From assembly GCA_947095535.1 (NCBI GenBank), contig OX352773.1, positions 170,078,438 to 170,142,437 on the forward strand: a stretch of 64,000 nucleotides of DNA, given 5' to 3'. The notes under the pieces were generated by a model. It saw only the letters and a list, made by a program, of their open reading frames with translations, did not search any database and was not told where the DNA came from. Position numbers and translations under genes: made by a program. The stretch comes from Poecilobothrus nobilitatus. Lineage: Eukaryota; Arthropoda; Insecta; Diptera; Dolichopodidae. Shown here in pieces: positions 1 through 11,287 of this stretch (positions are counted from its first letter, which is position 1; every line of letters begins with the position of its first letter).

Positions 1-60
1 TATTATTATTATTACTATTATTATTATTACTATTATTATTTTTATTGTTATTATTGTTAT
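1..60. repeat. (ATT)n-type microsatellite at the window edge
   Basis: Imperfect tandem TTA/ATT repeat with a few TTG and ACT interruptions. It continues beyond the left edge, so its full length is unknown. Confidence 0.9.
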
Positions 61-851
61 TATTTTACTACAGAGTCAGCGCCATCAGTGGATTACAACG
101 TGCAGCAGTATATAACACCTTACTTGCATGGTATAACCAAAGATTTATTTAGTTGTCCTGCAAAATACCAAATCACAAAATCTAAACACTACAAAATCCA
201 GATCACAGCCTTTTTAATACCTGGCATTTCCGACATTTCTGAACATTTAAAAATTGTTGTAACCGTAATTGTAATTTTATAACCAAATATAAAGTTCCTC
301 CTGATTTAGAACATATGATTTAGAATATATATTGATTTAGATTTTAGAATATTTTCCAGAATATATATTTCTGGAAAAAAACGTATTTAACCCTGATTTT
401 AAAAGTAACTCTAAAATATCTTCTAATTTTCTAATCTTTTTATACATATTGTACATATCTCAACAACAAAGCATTTAATTCTTGTATTTCTACTTTTACG
501 CGAAAATATGTAAAGAAATATTACGAAAACGCGAGATTTTAATACACAAGAGTTTAAAAACCGAGATTTAAATTCGCGAGATTTTGATGCGCAACCCATA
601 GTTCACATTTTGTTATGTAATTTTTTACTTGTTCCGGAAATTCCCTATCAATTCCCCGTTCTTTTAGATGACCTTTGACCTTATTATATATATATATATA
701 TTTTATATATTATTATTATTCATATATAACATATTATATCATTCATTCATAGATAGATGGTAATAAATAATAATATACAATTTCTACACTTATTAATAAT
801 AACCATATTTTAAAAAATTAAATTGTATTGAAAATTAGATATGTATTTTGA

Positions 852-1121
852 AAAGAAAAGCATGACAATAAATTGGAGTTTTTGGAGCATGAAAATTTAA
901 TTATTTATCCTTTAAATTTACATATACATATACATAATTTTTTACAAGAAACTATATACAAAATTGCTTTTATTAATAATTTTTTTTTAGGTCATTATAT
1001 AGCGACACCAGTTAGTTTAAGTATTAGATATAAATTTCACGTGAAACATCCATTTATATATAAAATTATAGATAATTCAGCAAAAATAGTATTTTTTTCC
1101 GGAAATTTAATAAAAATATAA
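852..1121 (+). pseudogene. Serpin-like C-terminal fragment (last exon or relic)
   Basis: Plus-strand frame open from 852 to TAA at 1119-1121. The end reads FHVKHPFIYKI, which fits the serpin signature near the C-terminus (hydrophobic-x-hydrophobic-D/N/Q-H-P-F-...) except for K at the D/N/Q position. It is followed by DNSAKIVFFSGNLIKI, matching the final strand pair of serpins. Upstream IYKIAFINN resembles the hinge segment (HKAFIEVNE). A possible acceptor (ttttttttag, ag at 989-990) would start a 43-codon last exon at 991 in a two-base-overhang phase. The EEGT-type hinge residues and an evident reactive loop are absent, and no complete upstream serpin domain is visible in the window. It may be a pseudogene, or the last exon of a diverged gene that begins left of the window. 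Serpins are protease-trapping inhibitors; activity here is doubtful. Confidence 0.45.
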
Positions 1122-1627
1122 AAAAATTTATTATTTTAATTAGCTTCTTAAAGCTTAATATATAGTATAATAAGATGTATGTATTAATGTAGAAAATAAT
1201 AATAAAAAAGAAAATTTAAATAAATAATAATAAATATATGAAATAAATTGTTTTGTTTTTTCTTTAAATTAGAACTGAAATTAAAATTTCGTTTGATAAA
1301 TTACGTAAATCCCAAAAAAAAAATAAACAAGGCAGAATGTAAACTAACGATTTTTAAAGGCGCACATTTTCCAAAAGGTAATACAAACTGTTTAGAATTG
1401 TGACTTGCACCAAAATTTGAAAATTTTCTTAAAATTTCGTATAATAAAAAAAAAATGTTAAAAATAAGGAGACACTTTCACCAATTCTAAAGGAATTCTA
1501 CATAATTAAGAAAAATTATTAGCACGTGTAAAATTATAAAGTTGAAGCTTTAATTTTTGCCTTTTAATTTGAAATAAATTTTCAGGTGCCTTAATTACAG
1601 ATACTTAAAAATAGCAAAATTTCAATT

Positions 1628-2400
1628 TTTAAGCCCTAATAGTCCTTAAACAGGGGGTGGTACAAAAAAAATAATTTCTAAGATAACTTATACTAATTCT
1701 AAAAGTTGTTTCTTCTCTTAAAATTTTAAGATTCTAACTAAAGGCGTACCGGAGTTATGAAGAAAAAAAAATCATGCAAAAAATGAGGTTAACATAACTG
1801 TAAATTTAAATAGTAAATTGCAAAATATTGCAAAATTTTGATATTGTTTTATTAAGGTAAGAGTTTTAGATTTTTTTTAATCTTTTTAGATCGTAAAATT
1901 ACTACGCAGAAACTGCGATATATATACATTTGAAAATAGGATTTTTGGGGGCTGTAATGAGGGGCTGTAACTTCGTAACCTTATACAACTAAGAGATATT
2001 TTGAAAAGAGAGATTTTGAACCGAAATAGCTCTTAAACAGGGGGTGATACAAAATTTCCTGACGTAACTTTTACTAATTCTATAAGTTCCTTCTTAACTC
2101 AAAATGTCAAGTTCTTATCTAAAAGCGTGCTGGAGTTATGGCGGAAGAAAAATCAGGTAACATTTGATTTTAACATAACGGTAATAATAAATACTAAATT
2201 TAAAAAAAAAAATGTATAATTTTGATCTTGATTTATAAAGGTAAAAAAAAAGCCCTGTCGAGTGGCGTTTTTAAATTGAAAAATTTTAAGCAGAACGTGA
2301 GATATAGACATTTAAATACAGGGTTTTTTCTAAGTTTGAAGGGCTGCAGATCCGTAATATATGAGGCTACATGAAACAGTTATTCTACAACATTAATGTT
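1628..2400. repeat. Two diverged tandem units of about 385 bp
   Basis: The motif cttaaacagggggtg occurs at 1645 and 2032, ggagttatg at 1751 and 2132, and an acattt segment after a TA-rich run at 1926 and 2308. The offsets are 387, 381 and 382 bases. The intervening text aligns in order with many substitutions. This could be two monomers of a decayed satellite or an internal repeat of an old transposon. After unit 2 the text gtaaacagacggatggac (about 2460-2480) resembles the short GAC/GGAC-rich tails often seen at the ends of dispersed insect elements. Confidence 0.7.
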
Positions 2401-3221
2401 TTTAGGAGACCTATCCATGGTTAAAATTTCATTGCTCAATTTTTAACGATGTAGAAGTTTTGTAAACAGACGGATGGACCTGACAGAGTGAACCCTATAA
2501 TAGGTACATTTTTAAAAAAATTTTTTTGGAAATGTGCTAAAAATAAAATTTTGATTCAAATCTAAATGGTAACATTTAACAGAGATTTTATTAAAGGTTT
2601 GTTTAAAAAGTCATTATTCTATAAGAAAGTTTAACTTGCCCACAAAATTTCTAAATAAAAATTTTTGAATATTAGTTAGAAGAAAGCTAATATTAAGTCC
2701 AAAGGCTTTAAAAACTTCAATTTTAAATAAAAACTTTTTTTTAGGTATAGCAGTAAAAACTTTTATTGACGTAAGTATTGGAGCATATTGTGTGTTTATA
2801 TAGTAAAAAATATATATAGGTAATAATTATATTCTTTTAAATATTTCAAATATTTTTTTCTGACACAGTAACAAATTTAATTTTAAGCCCATTGTAGACA
2901 TTTCTGGTTTGGAATATAAGAAAAAGAGTTCTTCACATTATGGTATATCTTATATTATGGAATTATTATTTAACGATATTGAGAACTTTGGCATTAATTT
3001 AAAAGCGAATCTCATTTCAATAATTTTCTACATCAATTTAATAGTTTTTTTTTTTAATTCATTCCAACTCAGAAAAAGTTGCAAGAAATAAACCAATGTA
3101 GAATGCCGAAAATTTAAATCGTAAAATTAAAAAATTGTTAAATGTGACAAAATTTAAAAATTACATCACATGACATAAATTAATAAGTCATTAAAATTAA
3201 ACAGAAATACATAAATATTTG

Positions 3222-3566
3222 TACCAAATTTGAGGTTTATCATGAAAATCTATACTAAAATTTAATAGAACTAGAGACCCTGTAGGCTATAGCTAGTGTT
3301 TAAGTATATTTTATCTAAATTATATACAAAATTTCTTGATTCCAAAAATAAAACAAAAAAATCATGATTCTAAACATACATACATATGTATATATACCAA
3401 ATTTGAGGTTTATCATGAAAATCTATACTAAAATTTAATAGAACTAGGGACCCTGTAGGCTATGGCTGGTGTTTAAGTATATTTTATCTAAATTACATAC
3501 AAAATTTCTTGATTCCAAAAATAAAACAAAAAAAATCATGATTCTAAACATACATACATATGTATG
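3222..3566. repeat. Near-identical tandem duplication, 2 x about 173 bp
   Basis: The segment beginning taccaaatttgaggttt at 3222 recurs at 3395 and is followed by the same sequence through tacatacatatgta. Only a handful of differences separate the copies (for example ctagagacc versus ctagggacc, and tagctagtg versus tggctggtg). The high identity indicates a recent duplication. Confidence 0.92.
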
Positions 3567-5047
3567 TTATATGTTAATGTAGCTTTTGTAATAGAAAAAT
3601 CGTATCCAAATATGTACTTGTATTCAAAATTTAGCGGAATGTCATAATACGTAATGTGTGGCTGAAAACTACTAAATTATAATTACAGGATTGATTTTTA
3701 AAAGTCAACTTTTTAGTCACGTTATCAAAGAAGTCTATACTGAATCTAATAGGAAATCAATTCGTTAAAAAAAAAATAAGTTAAAAATTTTTAAAAAGCA
3801 TATCTACGCCAAATTTTTTACGTTTGAATTAACCAATTTTTCCAGTCTTATTTTTTTTAATAGAAAAAAGTAAAATTACAGTAGGCTTTTTTGATTTACC
3901 GCCTCTATGCCATATTTTTTTTGTTATTGGAATAGCAAAAGGATTTCAATAATCTTATAGTAAATGCAGAATGGTGAAATAATTGAATTTCTTTGTTGAT
4001 GTAGTCACTTTTTTTACGCTGAGCAACAATAGAGTGTAATGGTTATATCACCTTAATTACATCAATCTATTTTTTAAGATTAAAATAACAAGTTAAATTT
4101 TTCAGGTACATTTTTGTTGTTTAAAAAGGGAAAATATGTATATGTAGGAAATATGTACTTAGTTTTATAAACAATTCTATGCCCGTTCCACTAATGCTAA
4201 CTAATTGCTATTCACAATTCCCCTATACAAAATTTTTATTTTCTATAATTAATTAATTTTTTCTCAACTTATATTAATTATAAAATTATCTTAAATTTTA
4301 TAACCACTGCAGAATGGAAGGGATGCTTATGAATATTTCATTTTTTAAAAATAGAAATTAATTTACTGTATGAATACTTACACAAAATTTTGTTTTGTAA
4401 TAACTATTGCGTCTCTAAATTTTGTTTCTTCACTGTTTTTTCCAAAAATTAATTATTTTGAAGTGAAATTTTATCTATTTTAAATTATTTTAATTGAAAT
4501 TACTCGAAAGGAATTGTTCCCTCATGAAATTGTTCTAGTGGAATTGGCCCATTACTAAATAAGCCATACTAAATTATTCCATTAATTTTAAATAATATGG
4601 TGTCAGTTATGAAACCATATCAATTTACTGATGTTAGAATTATTTCTATTTTTCAAAAACATCTAAAATTTGTTATTTTTAATGTTTATTGGTTTGATTT
4701 AAGTCAACATTTTAGACTTTTTAAGTCAACTATTTTTGTTGTTGGTTTTAAGCATTGTTGATAAAAATAGAATATAAAAAGTAAGTTAATTGTTTTGTAA
4801 AAAATTTTTAAAAGTTAAGTAATAAAAGATAGTTGAAAAAAAGTATGGTTTTATTTCAGGTTCTTCTATTTCCTCACCTAAGAGAAATTCCAAATAAAAC
4901 TCATACAACAACACCAACACAACATTCAAATTTAAAATAAACCTTTAGAAAATCTAAACATTTTTTTTGATAAGTTACAAATGTTTATGAACAAAATTGT
5001 TTTGCAACATTTGTTTATGAACATACTGTTTATTAAAATCTAATACC

Positions 5048-5217
5048 GTTTTTTTTTTTTTTTTTTAATGCATTCCTCTGCCACATAAATGTCTACAGGA
5101 AATTACACAGGCGTGGCTGTCCCACACACGTCGTAAGAGTTATTCCCCCTTACGACGTGTGTGGGATTCGAACCCTCGTTGTTTACAGCGTATTTTATAC
5201 GCTCTGACCCACTAGGC
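5048..5217 (-). mobile_element. tRNA-derived SINE with target-site duplication
   Basis: Read on the minus strand, a tRNA-like head opens GGCCTAGTGGGTCAGAGCG (A-box-like) and contains GGTTCGAATCC, a perfect B box. These two boxes form an internal RNA polymerase III promoter. A hairpin body follows (17-bp arms), then an A-rich 3' tail seen as poly-T at about 5049-5068 on the plus strand. CTAATACC flanks both ends (5040-5047 and 5218-5225), an 8-bp target duplication typical of LINE-mobilised elements. The stem-loop at the anticodon position has a 5-base loop, so this is not a working tRNA. Confidence 0.85.
5121..5165. repeat. Perfect 17-bp inverted repeat inside the SINE
   Basis: CCCACACACGTCGTAAG (5121-5137) and its exact reverse complement (5149-5165) flank an 11-base loop. 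In the SINE transcript this would fold as a strong hairpin directly after the B box. Confidence 0.95.
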
Positions 5218-5588
5218 CTAATACCTTTAGAAAATTATAAATAGTCAATTATGGAGGTTTAATGTTTTATTTTTCGGATTAAATTATTTCAACATTTTAG
5301 ACTATTAAAGTCAAAATTATTTTTCACGTTGACTTCATATGTTGTCAAGAAATTAAAATGAAAAATCAAGAAAGGAAGTAAGTAAATTTTTTAATATTTT
5401 TTTTTTATAACTAAATAAAAAAAAAATAATTTTTTAAAATAAAAAATTAACAAAATAATTTTGTATTTTTCAATATTTAAAACGTCAATTCTATTACATT
5501 TTGTAGACAAATATTTAATTGAATATTCTCGTAGAATTCTGAAAGTAGAAATAATTCTAAATCCAGTAGAGTGCCATTACTGACACCA

Positions 5589-6423
5589 CTTTAAAACACT
5601 CATTTAACACAACCCATAAATTATTTCCTTTATAAGATTACAATTGCTTATGTTTATTACATCAAAAAATATTCATGTAATAAATTTCAAAAAAAAATAT
5701 TTAGTCAGCTTTCAGTAGAGTTTTCAAAATAGAAATAAGGTACAAATAATAGAAATAGAAATAAATAGGTATAAGATATTTCAGAATTGAAAGTTGAAAC
5801 TGTAAAATGTACAAAAAAATATTAAAACAAAAAATATTTTAAATTCGAAAAAAAACATATGACAATTATAAATGATTGCTAAAAACAGTATGTCGCTTAC
5901 AAACGTCATCAACACGTCAGAAAGCCTTATATTATGTCGAATTATAATTATGTATTATTCTTGAATACAGATTTTAAACTAGTTACGATTAGTGATTTGA
6001 ATCTAAAGTTATTTTCACATTTTATGGTTTCACTTTCAAAATTTAAAATAAATTAAGAAATTTTAAAATTAAACAAATACATTCGACAAATTCTTTAATG
6101 TCATATGACAGGACGCAAATATTGTTGAAACAAAATTGTTGATAAAACCCTGCTTTCAGTAATGTAAAACGACGATCAATCAAATGACTTTAAATTCGAT
6201 TTTGTTTCAGCTAAGCAACTGTCAAATAGAGTTTTGCAAATTTTTGACGCGACGTCAAGCGACATTACCGAACAAAAACTCATTTAATTCAAAAAACTCA
6301 TATAATTTTTATATTTTTGGTTGTTCTGAAATTATAAGTAAAAGTAAAGAAAAGTTAAAAATTTAGATAGAATATTAATAGAATACATGTTTTAAAAGCT
6401 CTAGAATATTATTTTTTGGGAAT

Positions 6424-6458
<35 letters not shown>

Positions 6459-9400
6459 TATATAATAAGGACAAGGAAGACCATCTAAATTTAAAAACAT
6501 AACAATTACTTATATTTAATATCAATTACTTTTTTATGTTTTAAATTTTAAAATATAATTAAAATTTCACAAGAAAAATACTATTTAATATATTAGGATT
6601 CATTTAAACAAAAATATATTTATATTTTTCCTTTTGTACTGTACACACCAAAAATCAACAACTAATCATAAATTTTTACCCTGCTCTGCTTTGAATGCAC
6701 AAATATGACTGATATTTTGATTTTTTTTTGCATAACCGAAAGAATAACGCTTGTCAACTGTATAACCAAAAGTACGATGACAGTTGAATGTTTGATGATT
6801 GCAGCGCAAACGACATTATTGAAAGTAAGGAAATTGTCATTGAGTTTGATGACAGATAAACTTTCTACCAACATCAATTATGAATTTTAAAGCGTCAATT
6901 TAAAATATTAAAACGACGAGTGTATATTGTGAGAGTTTCGCTCATTATTAATCCTTTTACTTTGTGAAAACAAAACAAACTACAAACAATTTGACATTTT
7001 CGTTTTTAAAATTTTAAAGCAACAACATTTTAGAGAATGCGTAAATGCAGAGATCATAGCAAGTCATTAATAAAAAATCAACGAGACCAGCGTCAATGAC
7101 AAATGTTCGGTTTATAACAATAAGTATTACCAAATTCTTTATTGTTGATTTTGACAAATGTTGTTATAAACCAATAAAGAATTTGCCAATACTTAAAATT
7201 ATTTCAATGACATTTTAAAAAATTCACGTTTAAATTGCCATAAAAACATAGAAAATACCTAGCGCTCAAATCACTAATATTTTCGAATATTGAACTAAAA
7301 TTTGTAGACCTTGTAGATAGGTAAACAAAAATAAAACAAATTTTTTTTTTATATATATATATTTTTTTTTTTACATATATTTTTTTTTTTGTTTTTTTTT
7401 TTTAATTCTTAAAAAAAAAAAGAAAATTAATAAAATATTTTATTGCTTTTATAGCCTTTGTTTTTATGTGAACAAAGGGTTGAAAAAAAAAATATATCTC
7501 TTGTTTTTTTACCTTTTGATATATTAAATGAATATTTTATAATATAATAATTATATTTTGTTTTTTTTTTTTTTTTTTTTTTAATATAATTAATGTTTAA
7601 AAATTGAGTAAATATTTATATAATAAATGTATCAAATTTCAAAATAAAATAATATTATATTAAAATTAATAAAAATAATATAAAAAAAAAAAATTTATAA
7701 ATAAATATAAAATTTTGTATTATTTTGAAAAAAACTATTAATTTAAATAAAAAATATTATTTATTTAAATTTTTTTTTTTTGTTTTTTTATTTAATTTTA
7801 ATAAATTCTTATTAATTATTAATAAATTGTTTTTTTTATTTTGTGTTTTTTTTAATTAGAATGAAGACAACAATTCGTAAAAAATAAAATGAGTTTTTTT
7901 TTTTTTTTGTTTGTTTTTTAAGAAATCGATCATAAGTTGTCGTACCATAGTTGCAAATATTTAATATAATAATCGAAAAAAAAATTAGAATTTATTAAAA
8001 AGATGATCTATTTGTAACGGTTCTTTAAGTAATTGAAACCTAACACTTTGAAAATTATATTTACGTAAATAAATTTTCTTTTTTTTTTTTTCATAAAAAA
8101 TTTTATTTTCTTATAGTTTAATTTTAAAATAAATCAAAACTTGTTTTTTGTAAATATAAAAAAAAAAAAAAAAATAATAATAAAAAATATATATATTTTT
8201 CTTTTTTTAAATTATAGTCTATTCACAAATAATATATTTATACATACATATAGATATATATATATTAATATATTTATGTACCTATATATAAAATAATTAA
8301 ATTAAATGTTATAATTTATAATATAAATTTTTTAGTTTAGTTGTTTTTTTCTTTTTCATTAAACGAAAATTTTGTAGTACAAATTCCAAAAAGAAATTTT
8401 GAAAAATATTTTCATATATATATATTTTTTTTTTTTTTTTTTATGCACATATAATTTTTATATATAATTTTTTAATTTTTAAAAAAATATTTTCTCTTTT
8501 TATGCTTTTTTTTTTATAATTTTTTTTTCTTGTTTTTTTTTTTTTTTTAGTTTTTTTTTTTTGTTAATTTTGGTTTAATAATTAATAATACAATTTTTTT
8601 CTTTTTTTTTTATTTATTTTATATTTAATTAATTTTATGACATCGAATTTCTAAAATATGATATACTTATATATCGTACATTTATATATAGGTAATATAT
8701 TTTATTTATTTATTTTTTTTTTTTTGTTTAAGTTTTTATTAAAATTTTTTTTTTGTTTTTTTTTTGTTTTTAAGAAATATATAATACTTTTTATTTTTTG
8801 AAAAATATTTTTTTTTTTGAAAATATATAAAATAAGAATTTAGTAAAATTTATACATTTTGACTTTCTATATATATATTAATTTATATAATATGTGCGTA
8901 TGCTGAATTAAGTATGCAATATATAGTATATATATAGTAACAATATATATAGGAAACATATTATAAGTACCAGCACAGCAAAAGATATACATATTTAACA
9001 AAATTTTTAAAATAATATCTTCCAAAATATGTAATTCTTAAAATGAAATTTTTCTTTTTTTTTTTTTTTTAGAATTCATTTGATTATAAAATTTTTAAAA
9101 GCTGTTGTATATTAATAATGTATAATAGTATGTATGTATTATTAAAAAAAAAAAAAAAAAAAAACAATACATAAAAGGATATTTTATAGTTTTATAATGA
9201 TGAAACAAAGTAGATAAAATATTTAAATTTATTTTATGACTATATATTTGTTACAGATTCTTTCTCTTATATGTATGTACATTTACATTTTTAACATGAA
9301 AAAATCCAAAATTTATTGTTTCTTTATTCAAAAATTTTTCTTTCAATAAGTTTTTAATAATTTAATTATTCGCTTATAAAAAGTAATTTGTGCTCAATTT

Positions 9401-10037
9401 CATTGGATTTAAATTTGATTAAATAATTTTCAAAAAATAGTTTTTTTTGTTTTGTGTTTTTAACGACCTTTACTTTATTATTTACTTCTTAATGTTAAGA
9501 TCCGTTCTTTTAATCCTTTACCATTGAATGTAATATTCTGAACTATTTATTAAATCAAGTAAACAAATTTATTCTTAATAGATATCATCATGTGGTCATC
9601 TCTATATATGTGGTGTAATATATAATATGTGCGTTACATAAACATATGATGAAGCAACAAAAATTAATATAGTATTTAGCTTAAACACCCTTATTCTCAA
9701 TAGTGACGTAGATTTTCTCCTAAATATTAACTACGTTACGAACAAAAACTTTTTTGTTATTCTAAATTCCGTTCCGGCAACTTTTTTTTTCAAAAATTCA
9801 AAATCAAATGCTCTGTCTATATTTTTTTTTTTTAAAACGTATTAAAAAAGACAGTTTTAATAAAAAAAAAAAAATATAAAATAAAAAATTTGTATCTGTA
9901 GTACAATAATATTAATAAATATTATTTTTGTATTTTAAATTCTAAAATGAAAAGTATATTAAAATTCTAGATTTCTGTAGAAGAATACGAATTTTGTTAC
10001 TTGCTTGAACTATAAATAATTTTATTAGCATTTAATA
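5589..10037. other. Gene-free AT-rich tract
   Basis: No convincing coding exon on either strand. The 5900-7250 portion is somewhat richer in C+G and reads like decayed transposon DNA. From 7300 on it is dominated by poly-T/poly-A runs and TA repeats, with a (TA)n microsatellite near 6425-6450. Confidence 0.7.
7108..7194. repeat. Imperfect hairpin
   Basis: taagtattaccaaattcttt (about 7110) is nearly the reverse complement of aaagaatttgccaatactta (about 7175). Both arms are bordered by the words ggtttataaca and tgttataaacc. Probably the remnant of a small inverted-repeat element. Confidence 0.6.
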
Positions 10038-10574
10038 GCTCAAGCACTGCTGGTTATATGCAAGCAATCGCGTAGAGAGAGAATTTAAAAAATATGATCT
10101 AAATTTTGGTAATTTAGTATGAAAAAACAGAATTTTTCAACTTAAATTTTGAAGGATTTTATTGTTACTGCAGTAGGAAATAATAAATGATATAATTTTT
10201 ATAAAATTTGAAATATTTTCTATTAACTGTGAAAATCATTTTAAAAAATTTAATCATTTGCATGCTCAAAATTTAGTTTTAAAAAAAACTCTACTAAAAT
10301 TGAATAATACCCACTTCGATTCAAACACCCACTTCGATTGAATTGTTTAAGCACACTGAGTATTGACTAAACTAAAAAATAAAAAAGCGAAGTCATATTT
10401 TTTTATTATTATATGAAGTGAATAAGAATAAAATAAAAAGAATGCTAGATTCTAGAAAAAGAAAATGTTAGATTATTAAGAAAATAGAGAAATATTATTT
10501 TACGAACATTATTAAAATTTACGATTAAAATTTTCTACAAAAGATTGCCTGGTTATATAACCAGCAGTGGCTCA
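10038..10574 (+). mobile_element. TIR element, copy A (about 0.54 kb)
   Basis: The left terminus GCTCAAGCACTGCTGGTTAT is matched by the right terminus read in reverse (GCTTGAGCCACTGCTGGTTA). Both continue into a CAATC word. No coding capacity. The same element occurs in reverse orientation 1.2 kb to the right. Confidence 0.75.
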
Positions 10575-11287
10575 AGCAATTTTCCAGATTGATTGATTAG
10601 TTGTTATTTTTACCGTTAAAAAAAATGTTTAAAACAGCAAAATTAATTTTGAAATTTTATATTTATAAATTATAATCAATGATCTTGTGTTGCATCAAAA
10701 TATAGAACTATTTACTAATTATTATGAACTTACGAATGAATATTTCTTTTATAAATTTTTGACGTTTTTTTTTTTTACATTACGCAGAAATTGAGGATTT
10801 TTTTATTATGAACCTTCGAAAAAATATTTAGTACGTCAAAATTGAGAATTGAATTTTCGTAATTTCTACGAATCTTAACACTACGACGGAATTCAGAGTA
10901 CGTGTGTAAGCCTTCCCAAAGTTATTTGATAATCCGTTACAATTTTCTTTGATAAAGAGTTCGATTGCAAAAAATTTATAACAGAAAATGCTACAAATCA
11001 TCATCTGTTAATTATTTGTTAAAAATTTAAATGTTAAATGTTATAATATTGATAAAAATATGAATTTCAGAAAAATAGTTTTTTATTTAAATATTCGTAA
11101 AAAAAATTTTGTCTATAAATTTCTTTATGTATTTCTCAAACAGAATATTTCAAAATCTATTAGATATACATACATATGTATCTATTACGATAAAAATGTC
11201 ATGACTTTATTCAAAACTTCTTAAGAACACTTTATTCATGATACCTATTATACTCAACTAAAATGAAAAATATGGTGAAAACTTATA

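Larger units (their letters stand above)
4598..5588. mobile_element. TIR element (about 1 kb) carrying a nested SINE
   Basis: The left end TGGTGTCAGTTATG and the right end (reverse complement) TGGTGTCAGTAATGG match. About 30 bases further in, both arms share TTAGAATTATTTCTA. Inside, caacattttagact occurs twice (about 4706 and 5289). No transposase frame is visible, so it is a non-autonomous relic. Removing the inserted SINE and one target duplication leaves about 0.8 kb. Confidence 0.65.

Noticed and set aside
5148..5217. Functional tRNA gene on the minus strand
   Set aside because: A and B boxes are present but the anticodon arm has a 5-base loop and the acceptor stem does not pair; it is the head of a SINE.
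6705..6890. Overlapping frames on both strands near 6.7-6.9 kb
   Set aside because: No motif, and the surrounding sequence looks like decayed repeat DNA.
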